Part shown: piece by piece, positions 1 through 3,918 of the stretch
Layout: every line of letters begins with the position of its first letter
Numbering within the stretch: the stretch's first letter is position 1
NCBI GenBank assembly: GCA_964362625.1
Contig: CAYIFA010000037.1
Span: forward strand, 1-8,566
DNA: 8,566 nt
Source of the DNA: CAYIFA01 sp964362625
GTDB lineage: Bacteria; Patescibacteriota; Minisyncoccia; 1-14-0-10-42-19
Direction of reading: 5' to 3'
Program-made: the position numbers and the translations under genes
Notes under the pieces: model-generated
The model's input: the letters and a program-made list of their open reading frames with translations, nothing else
Databases searched by the model: none
Told to the model about the DNA's origin: nothing

Positions 1-7
1 GTTTTTT

Positions 8-50
8 TCGGCGCGGCTCCATCGAGCTGAGCTCGACTCCGCCGCGCCGA
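8..50. repeat. Large interrupted inverted repeat (cruciform/hairpin)
   Basis: Outer arms of 10 bp (8-17 and 41-50) are perfectly complementary and almost pure G+C. An inner 7-bp pair (22-28 and 30-36) sits inside a 4x4 mismatch. A run of seven T precedes the structure on the plus strand, so it does not have the hairpin-then-U-tract order of a terminator for the minus-strand gene that ends at 86. For a plus-strand transcript arriving from outside the window it could be a weak terminator, because T-rich sequence starts about 7 nt downstream. The role is unknown; the structure itself is certain. Confidence 0.7.
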
Positions 51-85
51 CAACAATTTTAAGTTTTTCTTTGGCGGCAGACCCC

Positions 86-763
86 CTAAAGAGTTTTTTC
101 GCAATCCGTCACTTTCTGTTCTTCGGTCCTCCTCAAGTCTGCCGGCAAGGTAAACGGTTTACGTGTAGGATTTGTGACACCGAGGTCAATATATTCTAAA
201 TTGGAGTAAAGCCAAGGAGAAAAACACGGGCCAGGAGAATTATCCGTACTTGTCTCAACGAATACGAATTTATTGCCTGAAAATCCTACACCTCTAAATT
301 CTTGATATTGGGCAAGTTTTTGATTGAGTAGAAGAGTATTTCCTTCGGGAATATTAAAGTAGCCGTTCTGTTGATATGTTTTATCCTTAGCTAAATCGTA
401 AACCCAAATATGATGTCCGCTACTATCATCGGAAATATAATAAAACTGATTTTTATTTTGGGAGTTTCTGAAAACCTCTCTAACACCCCAAAAGTCTCTT
501 ATAGAAAGCTTGAATTTCGCTTCAAGAAGCTCATCACTCTGGTTATTGAAAGTTGTCGGCCGAGTAGGAGAATCCTGCTTTAGTTGATCGACTTTATTAC
601 GCAAGGAGATTATCTCGTCACTCATACTTTGTTGTTTTTGGTTCATCCACCAAAAAATTCCACCGCCGACAACTACAACGGTCAAAATTACAGAAATGAT
701 TATCGGAATGAATATAGACTTGCTGTTTGGGGAAGAATTAAACTGATTTAGCGGTTTTTCCAT
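86..763 (-). CDS. Single-pass membrane protein of unknown function
   Basis: I do not recognise this 225-aa protein. A short polar N-terminus is followed by one strongly hydrophobic segment at about residues 17-40 (Ile/Val-rich, ending in WWM). A short heptad-like stretch follows at about 44-64 and a Pro/Thr/Asn-rich linker at about 65-76. The remaining ~145 residues form an extracytoplasmic-looking domain rich in aromatic and beta-type segments, with two cysteines (C180, C221) that could form a disulfide. There is no lipobox, so it is probably anchored by its N-terminal helix with the domain outside. It lies 46 nt downstream of the PH-domain gene on the same strand and is probably cotranscribed with it. 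The ATG at 763 is the only reasonable start; an AAGGAA motif lies 17 nt upstream, too far for a normal Shine-Dalgarno site. It could be a surface or pilus-associated protein, but nothing seen proves that. Confidence 0.75.
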   Translation of the reverse strand: MEKPLNQFNSSPNSKSIFIPIIISVILTVVVVGGGIFWWMNQKQQSMSDEIISLRNKVDQLKQDSPTRPTTFNNQSDELLEAKFKLSIRDFWGVREVFRNSQNKNQFYYISDDSSGHHIWVYDLAKDKTYQQNGYFNIPEGNTLLLNQKLAQYQEFRGVGFSGNKFVFVETSTDNSPGPCFSPWLYSNLEYIDLGVTNPTRKPFTLPADLRRTEEQKVTDCEKTL

Positions 764-809
764 AAAATTTTATTAAAAGTTTCCTTAATTATGCAGAAAC
801 TATTAAAAA

Positions 810-1337
810 TTAAAGCCCCTGATTTTTTGAACTTTTGGCTCGGCGAATAATTTCATCTCGAAGCTGTTCCGCGACCTCGCGAGAAAGTCCGGGCAATCTA
901 CCCTCTGCGCTTGAAGCCCATGCGCCATAGCCCGCGTATTGCGAACTCGCGCCAGCAGTTTGTATGTGCAAGTCAGAAAGTCCAAGAATGCGCGCTATTA
1001 TACCTCGGTATATATCCACATTTTGAATCCGGTCATAGGGAATGGTTACGTACTTTTTCCGGATTACTCCTTGCTCCTTCCGAAAGCTATCATCGGTTAT
1101 CTCATAAAGATAGAAATGATAGCTAAGTTTTGCCCATATAAAAGCAAGGGCAAGAAAAGCAGGAATTATTAACCACAGCCATCCTAGAAATCCAACCGGA
1201 GAAGCGCCGGTCTTTCCATAAAGATCTGATAAAATTATTGCTGTGGGAAAACCAAATATCAAAACGATGGTAAACCATTGCAAAACAAAACTAATGAAAA
1301 ATAACCATACGGATTTCGGATCAAGTCGCTGTTTCAT
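810..1337 (-). CDS. Bacterial PH-domain (YdbS-like, bPH2) membrane protein
   Basis: 175-aa protein. Two hydrophobic segments (about residues 11-38 and 48-68) form a membrane hairpin. A soluble region at about 75-165 follows, with the pattern of the bacterial pleckstrin-homology family: a Y-x-I-T-D-D-S beginning, then a G-V-I-R-K-K strand, then the hallmark I-P-Y-D-R-I-Q-N-V-D stretch and the G-L-S-D-L-H-I-Q-T-A-G-A strand. The C-terminal ~30 residues look helical. Members of the family are membrane proteins whose exact roles are mostly unknown. I start it at the ATG at 1337; an upstream in-frame TTG at 1379 would add 14 residues with no family resemblance and would begin almost at the predicted transcription start. 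The -10 element at 1384-1389 drives it with a leader of about 40 nt. It is followed by the 225-aa membrane protein gene. Confidence 0.85.
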   Translation of the reverse strand: MKQRLDPKSVWLFFISFVLQWFTIVLIFGFPTAIILSDLYGKTGASPVGFLGWLWLIIPAFLALAFIWAKLSYHFYLYEITDDSFRKEQGVIRKKYVTIPYDRIQNVDIYRGIIARILGLSDLHIQTAGASSQYAGYGAWASSAEGRLPGLSREVAEQLRDEIIRRAKSSKNQGL

Positions 1338-1383
1338 ATTTTTAATTAAAATAATTATTTTTAGCTCAATGCCGACCAACTCT

Positions 1384-1392
1384 ATTATAGCA
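1384..1392 (-). promoter_or_regulatory. Extended -10 promoter for the PH-domain gene
   Basis: On the minus strand the sequence reads TGC-TATAAT, a perfect -10 hexamer with the extended TGn motif. No convincing -35 hexamer lies 16-18 nt further upstream, as is usual for extended -10 promoters. Transcription would start near 1377, about 40 nt before the ATG at 1337. It separates the PH-domain gene and its neighbour from the tRNA-Val/hicBA unit upstream. Confidence 0.5.
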
Positions 1393-1443
1393 TATAACTA
1401 AAATTTTCTTTTCTGCCTTCAACGGAACCGAAAAGTTTGATAT

Positions 1444-1518
1444 TGGTGGGCGTTGCAGGGATTGAGCCTGCGACCTTCACAATGTCAATGTGACGCTCTA
1501 CCACTGAGCTAAACGCCC
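1444..1518 (-). tRNA. tRNA-Val(GAC), CCA encoded, C54 in the T loop
   Basis: A full cloverleaf can be folded: 7-bp acceptor GGGCGTT/AACGCCC, D stem GCTC/GAGC, anticodon stem TCACA/TGTGA with loop TTGACAT (anticodon GAC, valine), five-base variable loop, and T stem GCAGG/CCTGC. Discriminator A and the 3' CCA are encoded (1444-1447). The T loop reads CTCAATC instead of the near-universal TTCRANY start, so position 54 is C and the usual T54-A58 reverse-Hoogsteen pair cannot form. The gene lies 5 nt downstream of the stop codon of the MetRS-beta-like gene and is probably processed from the same transcript. Confidence 0.93.
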
Positions 1519-1523
1519 AATAT

Positions 1524-1847
1524 TTATTTTATTACACTTCCGGGGTTGACCGGACTCGCCGGATGCAACAATACCGGCTCGCCGTTGTTATCAGCCGCCA
1601 GAATCATTCCTTGCGACTCATAACCTTTTATCATTTTTGGTTCAAGATTGACAAGCACCGGCAATTCCTTACTGGCCAGCTCTTCCGGGTTTTCAACGAT
1701 TTTACCGATACCGGCTACAAGTTGCCGGGTTTCCGTGCCCAAGTCAACTTTAAGCAAAATCAATTTATCGGAGTCCGGCACCCGTTCGGCGCTTAAAATT
1801 TTACCGATTTTTATTTCAACTTTTTTGAATTCGTCTAAAGAAATCAC
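1524..1847 (-). CDS. Stand-alone tRNA-binding OB-fold protein (MetRS beta-subunit / EMAPII-like)
   Basis: 107 aa, matching the tRNA-binding domain found at the C-terminus of many methionyl-tRNA synthetases and as free proteins (MetRS beta chain, Arc1p/EMAPII, CsaA-like). Visible family signatures are the start I-S-L-D-E-F-K-K-V-E-I-K-I-G-K-I, P-D-S-D-K-L-I-L-L-K-V-D-L-G, the R-Q-L-V-A-G-I-G strand, P-E-E-L, and the closing N-L-E-P-K-M-I-K-G-Y-E-S-Q-G-M-I-L-A-A. The whole protein is this one OB fold. It is expected to bind tRNA non-specifically or to assist a MetRS lacking this appendix, but no metG is in view. The start is GTG at 1847, within a GTGA overlap with the hicA stop, which suggests translational coupling. 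tRNA-Val follows 5 nt after its stop. Chaperone-like CsaA is an alternative name, but the length and sequence fit MetRS beta better. Confidence 0.88.
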   Translation of the reverse strand: MISLDEFKKVEIKIGKILSAERVPDSDKLILLKVDLGTETRQLVAGIGKIVENPEELASKELPVLVNLEPKMIKGYESQGMILAADNNGEPVLLHPASPVNPGSVIK

Positions 1848-2071
1848 AGTAAGTCATTTAATTTATTTTCTTCAATTTCGGCATCGCGTAAAATACTTTT
1901 TAAAACTTTGGGGTGCAAAATTTTACCACCATGAAACGGAACAGTAACGCGCTTTCCCGAATTATTCCTATAAATTTTATGACTTCCGCTTTGTCGAGAA
2001 AAAGAAAATCCACGCTTTCCAAGCACGGCAATAATTTCTCTGGCGGTAACTCTTGGAAGCTTCCGCGACAT
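1844..2071 (-). CDS. hicA: HicA-family mRNA interferase toxin
   Basis: 75-aa protein with the HicA (YcfA-like) double-stranded-RNA-binding fold. The N-terminal helix region is L-P-R-V-T-A-R-E-I-I-A-V-L-G-K-R-G-F-S-F, followed by the conserved Q-S-G-S-H-K-I-Y-R strand. H31 is the catalytic histidine that cleaves mRNA in characterised members, and the motif is intact, so an active toxin is expected. A second strand, R-V-T-V-P-F-H-G-G-K, and a C-terminal helix complete the fold. I choose the ATG at 2071. An in-frame TTG at 2083 would add four residues and overlap hicB; the ATG leaves an 8-nt gap and matches the usual M-x-R/K-L-P start. The gene order is antitoxin first, then toxin, reversed from the E. 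coli hicAB order. Confidence 0.88.
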   Translation of the reverse strand: MSRKLPRVTAREIIAVLGKRGFSFSRQSGSHKIYRNNSGKRVTVPFHGGKILHPKVLKSILRDAEIEENKLNDLL

Positions 2072-2079
2072 AGGACCCG

Positions 2080-2304
2080 TCAAACCAAAACCTGCGTTGA
2101 AGATAAGCTGATAGATTCAATAATAGGCAGGTCTTCAGATGAATCAATCCTGTCTTCAACATGCAGCTTTATAGCGTCCTGAATATTGGAATAAGCTTCT
2201 TCGTAGGTTTGACCCTGGCTATAGCATCCTTGCAATTCCGGGCAAAAAGCAAAATATCCGTCTTTGTCTTTTTCAATGACAATCGAAAAATTGTAGTTTT
2301 TCAT
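2080..2304 (-). CDS. hicB: HicB-family antitoxin (short form, UPF0150 domain)
   Basis: 74 aa. The sequence shows the HicB partial RNase-H-like fold: an F-S-I-V-I-E-K-D-K-D-G-Y-F-A-F-C-P-E-L strand pair, then G-C-Y-S-Q-G-Q-T-Y-E-E-A-Y-S-N-I-Q-D-A-I-K-L-H, both diagnostic of the family. It would bind and neutralise HicA, whose gene starts 8 nt downstream. The protein stops about 40 residues short of the longer HicB type that carries a C-terminal helix-turn-helix or ribbon-helix-helix, so direct DNA-binding autoregulation is not evident. The start is ATG at 2304. A promoter reading TTGATT-17-TATCAT ends 8 nt before the ATG, so the transcript may have essentially no leader. Confidence 0.88.
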   Translation of the reverse strand: MKNYNFSIVIEKDKDGYFAFCPELQGCYSQGQTYEEAYSNIQDAIKLHVEDRIDSSEDLPIIESISLSSTQVLV

Positions 2305-2311
2305 ATTTATA

Positions 2312-2340
2312 ATGATAGCGCCTTAACTCCTGTAAATCAA
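2312..2340 (-). promoter_or_regulatory. Promoter of the hicBA / tRNA-binding protein / tRNA-Val unit
   Basis: On the minus strand TTGATT (2335-2340) is followed by exactly 17 nt and then TATCAT (2312-2317). The predicted transcription start falls near 2305, directly beside the hicB ATG at 2302-2304. This implies a leaderless or nearly leaderless mRNA, unless a weaker promoter further upstream is used. Confidence 0.5.
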
Positions 2341-2348
2341 CACGAACA

Positions 2349-2376
2349 TTGAAATTCTAGCAAATTTTGGTAAAAT
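2349..2376 (+). promoter_or_regulatory. Promoter of tRNA-Glu and tsaD
   Basis: TTGAAA (2349-2354), a 16-nt spacer and TAAAAT (2371-2376). The expected start near 2383 is four bases before the mature tRNA 5' end, which suits a tRNA gene. It is divergent from the hicB promoter, with only about 8 nt between the two -35 elements. Confidence 0.5.
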
Positions 2377-2380
2377 TTGC
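2360..2380. repeat. 9-bp inverted repeat across the tRNA-Glu -10 element
   Basis: GCAAATTTT and AAAATTTGC (arms 2360-2368 and 2372-2380, loop GGT) form a perfect dyad. It overlaps the -10 hexamer and the predicted transcription start of the tRNA-Glu/tsaD promoter. Position and symmetry suggest a repressor site, but no repressor can be named. Confidence 0.5.
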
Positions 2381-2386
2381 AGTAAT

Positions 2387-2461
2387 GGCCCTATCGTCTA
2401 GTCTGGTCCAGGACATCAGCTTTTCAAGCTGAGTACTCGGGTTCAAATCCCGATGGGGCCG
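2387..2461 (+). tRNA. tRNA-Glu(UUC), CCA not encoded
   Basis: Acceptor GGCCCTA/TGGGGCC (one T-G wobble), D stem GTCT/GGAC, anticodon stem TCAGC/GCTGA with loop TTTTCAA (anticodon TTC, glutamate), four-base variable loop, T stem TCGGG/CCCGA with loop TTCAAAT. The discriminator is G, as in other bacterial tRNA-Glu. The next bases are CTA, so CCA must be added after transcription, unlike the tRNA-Val in this window. The tsaD ATG starts five bases downstream of the discriminator, so RNase Z-type 3' processing would release a tsaD mRNA with a 5-nt leader. Confidence 0.95.
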
Positions 2462-2466
2462 CTAAA

Positions 2467-3720
2467 ATGCGAATTTTAGCTATTGAAACCTCTTGCGACG
2501 AGACCGCGGTTGCAATCGCGGACTTTAAACACGCCCCGCCACCCCGCCGAAAAAAAATAGATAGTCAACATTATTCCGATCGTAGTAATGTTGACTATCT
2601 TGAGACACTGTCCTCGGTCAAAGTTCTATCCAATATTGTTTCTTCGCAAGTGAAGCTACACGCTCAATTCGGCGGCGTGGTGCCGAATCTGGCTAAAAGG
2701 GAACATCAACGCAATTTAGTGCCAATTCTTTTAAAGTCATTGAGTGAATCTAAATTGCTAAAATCAAAAATCAAAGATCAAAGTGCAAAATTACAATTAA
2801 AAATTCAAAAATTAGAAAAAATACTGGAGCGAGAGCCGGAACTTTTAAAACGCTTTAAAAAATACGTTCTGCCGTTAAAGCCGCCCAAAATCGACGCTAT
2901 CGCCGTAACTTACGGGCCGGGGCTGGAGCCGGCGCTATGGGTTGGGATAAATTTTGCCAAAGCCCTTTCATATATATGGGATAAGCCGATAATACCGGCG
3001 GATCACATGAAAGGACACCTGTACTCTGCAATTTTGCAGAAAGATAAAGTGGTCGAACCGAAATTCCCAGCTCTGGCCCTGCTCGTCAGTGGCGGGCACA
3101 CGGAACTTGTACTAATGAAAGGTTGGAATAAATTTAAAATTGTTGGCGAAACGCTGGATGACGCGGCCGGAGAAGCGTTCGATAAAGTTGCACGAATTCT
3201 TGGGCTTAAGTATCCCGGGGGGCCAGAAATCAGCCGAATCGCTGAACTATCGAAGTCCGACTTCGATAGAGAAGTCGGGCTTCAACGCGTTAAACTTCCG
3301 AGACCAATGATAAACTCCAGCGATTTTAATTTTTCATTTTCCGGCTTGAAAACCGCGGTTTTGTATTTAGTCCGCGATATTGGTCCGATAGAAACCAATA
3401 AATTACGCCCACAAATTGCCAAAGAATTCCAAAATGCCGTAATAGACGTGCTGATCTCTAAAACCGTTCGCGCAGCCAAAAAATATAATGCAAAATCAAT
3501 TTTGCTTGGCGGCGGAGTCGCGGCCAACGAATTGCTCCGCCAAAAACTTATTGAATCCTGCCAAAAGTTAAACCTCCGAGGTTTAATAGTTGAAAAAAAA
3601 TTAAGCGGCGATAACGCTTTAATGATTGCGGTTACGGCGTATTTTTCGAATAAAAAAGTAGCCCCGCGCCTCGCCGTAAGGCGTGTCGGGGCTAAAAGCA
3701 ACTTGAGGCTGTCTGTTTAA
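2467..3720 (+). CDS. tsaD: tRNA threonylcarbamoyltransferase TsaD with several in-frame inserts
   Basis: TsaD (YgjD/Kae1 family, ASKHA fold) transfers threonylcarbamoyl from TC-AMP to A37 of tRNAs decoding ANN codons (t6A), working with TsaB and TsaE in bacteria. Family motifs are intact: I-E-T-S-C-D-E-T (6-13), S-Q-V-K-L-H-A-Q-F-G-G-V-V-P (60-73), metal-binding H-M-K-G-H (180-184), L-V-S-G-G-H-T-E-L (206-214), D-D-A-A-G-E-A-F-D-K (231-240), Y-P-G-G-P (249-253), F-S-F-S-G-L-K-T (289-296), L-G-G-G-V-A-A-N-E (347-355), G-D-N-A-L-M-I-A (381-388). At 417 aa it is about 75 longer than typical bacterial TsaD. The excess maps to residues ~21-50, ~94-140, ~261-273 and a rearranged tail ~399-411, each lying on a repeat or palindrome in the DNA. 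None falls on a catalytic motif, so activity is expected. The ATG at 2467 gives the canonical N-terminus. Confidence 0.95.
   Translation: MRILAIETSCDETAVAIADFKHAPPPRRKKIDSQHYSDRSNVDYLETLSSVKVLSNIVSSQVKLHAQFGGVVPNLAKREHQRNLVPILLKSLSESKLLKSKIKDQSAKLQLKIQKLEKILEREPELLKRFKKYVLPLKPPKIDAIAVTYGPGLEPALWVGINFAKALSYIWDKPIIPADHMKGHLYSAILQKDKVVEPKFPALALLVSGGHTELVLMKGWNKFKIVGETLDDAAGEAFDKVARILGLKYPGGPEISRIAELSKSDFDREVGLQRVKLPRPMINSSDFNFSFSGLKTAVLYLVRDIGPIETNKLRPQIAKEFQNAVIDVLISKTVRAAKKYNAKSILLGGGVAANELLRQKLIESCQKLNLRGLIVEKKLSGDNALMIAVTAYFSNKKVAPRLAVRRVGAKSNLRLSV
2559..2600. repeat. Palindromic element inside tsaD (15-bp perfect arms)
   Basis: Arms 2559-2573 and 2586-2600 are perfectly complementary around a 12-nt loop. 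It lies in the ~30-residue insert (residues 21-50) of TsaD that typical family members lack. Eight A residues (2550-2557) sit one base from the left arm, so on the minus strand it reads hairpin-A-U8, the form of an intrinsic terminator. The arm contains AGTCAACA, shared with the repeat after the PrsW gene. Confidence 0.8.
2758..2816 (+). repeat. A-rich quasi-tandem repeat encoding a charged helical insert in TsaD
   Basis: The stretch is built of degenerate 6-8 nt units of the type AAATCAA/AAAATTC, nearly free of C and G. It is translated in frame as a Lys/Gln/Leu-rich, probably coiled-coil segment at about residues 97-117. Together with the following E-R-E-P-E-L-L-K-R-F part it forms the ~45-residue insert between L-V-P-I-L-L-K-S-L and K-I-D-A-I-A-V-T-Y-G-P-G. 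It looks like an intergenic-type AT-rich repeat captured by the gene; that origin is inferred. Confidence 0.55.
3247..3269. repeat. 10-bp palindrome inside tsaD, followed by a degenerate copy
   Basis: CTATCGAAGT and ACTTCGATAG (3247-3256, 3260-3269) with a 3-nt loop. Immediately after it, GAAGTC and GGGCTTC (3271-3283) form an imperfect version of the same small dyad. It encodes residues ~261-272, about eight to ten more than family members have between Y-P-G-G-P and the F/L-P-R-P motif. Confidence 0.75.
3652..3692 (-). terminator. Intrinsic terminator of the 43-codon gene, embedded in tsaD
   Basis: Read on the minus strand: GCCCCG stem (3687-3692 with 3661-3666), a small internal loop, an inner 4-bp GC stem (3680-3683 with 3672-3675) with a TTAC loop, then TAC and six T (3657-3652). 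This is a normal rho-independent terminator 25 nt after the minus-strand stop codon at 3717. The same bases encode TsaD residues ~396-409 on the plus strand. No T tract follows on the plus side, so it is one-directional. Confidence 0.65.
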
Positions 3721-3848
3721 GCGCAGTGGCAGTTTTTACCACAATGCGGGCAATTCTTCTTCGGCAAAGAATTAACCGGAAATTCTAGAGGCCACTTCCC
3801 CCTATACACATACAACGATCCGCCTCTCTTTTTCTTGTGCCGCTTCAT
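3717..3848 (-). CDS. 43-aa Cys/His-rich basic mini-protein (zinc-knuckle-like)
   Basis: A small gene of 43 codons plus stop. The product begins M-K-R-H-K-K-K-R-G-G-S-L-Y-V-Y, has a central W-P-L-E-F-P segment and ends C-P-H-C-G-K-N-C-H-C-A. The four cysteines and two histidines in the last eleven residues suggest a metal site, and the basic N-terminus suggests RNA or ribosome contact; both are inferences. Evidence for a real gene: a GAGGG Shine-Dalgarno site at 3853-3857, four nt before the ATG; a plausible promoter at 3887-3918; and a terminator-like hairpin with U tract just past the stop. It converges on tsaD, its stop codon overlapping the tsaD stop. It resembles small zinc-ribbon ribosomal proteins in style only; I do not assign a family. 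Confidence 0.7.
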   Translation of the reverse strand: MKRHKKKRGGSLYVYRGKWPLEFPVNSLPKKNCPHCGKNCHCA

Positions 3849-3886
3849 GATTCCCTCGCTTTCCAATGAGCTTATTTTTTGCCATA

Positions 3887-3918
3887 ATTATACTATCTTA
3901 TTTTGACTTTTATGTCAA
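3887..3918 (-). promoter_or_regulatory. Promoter of the 43-codon gene
   Basis: On the minus strand a perfect TTGACA (3913-3918) is followed by TAGTAT at 17 nt (3890-3895), overlapping a perfect TATAAT at 20 nt (3887-3892). Either -10 gives a leader of roughly 35 nt before the ATG at 3848. The -35 overlaps the ATG of valS on the other strand, so polymerase bound here may interfere with valS expression. No convincing plus-strand promoter for valS is visible in the same region. Confidence 0.5.

Noticed and set aside
8..50. Terminator of the minus-strand gene ending at 86
   Set aside because: On the minus strand the hairpin is followed by A residues, not T, so it lacks a U tract.
911..1172. Overlapping plus-strand ORFs inside the PH-domain gene
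   Set aside because: They are shadows of a clearly conserved membrane/PH protein on the minus strand, with low-quality protein sequence and no start signals.
1338..1379. TTG start adding 14 residues to the PH-domain protein
   Set aside because: The extension has no family resemblance and would start within a few bases of the predicted transcription start; the ATG at 1337 fits better.
2758..2816. CRISPR or other regularly spaced array
   Set aside because: The units are degenerate, A-rich and unspaced; no unique spacers exist anywhere in the window.
2559..3692. Direct assignment of the tsaD palindromes as Rickettsia palindromic elements
   Set aside because: The behaviour is similar, but I see no sequence match that I can vouch for and cannot search.
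2467..3720. tsaD as a pseudogene because of its inserts
   Set aside because: The frame is open for 417 codons and every catalytic and metal-binding motif is intact.
3903..3911. TTG start adding three residues to ValRS
   Set aside because: The ATG at 3912 is adjacent and preferred; no SD supports either start.
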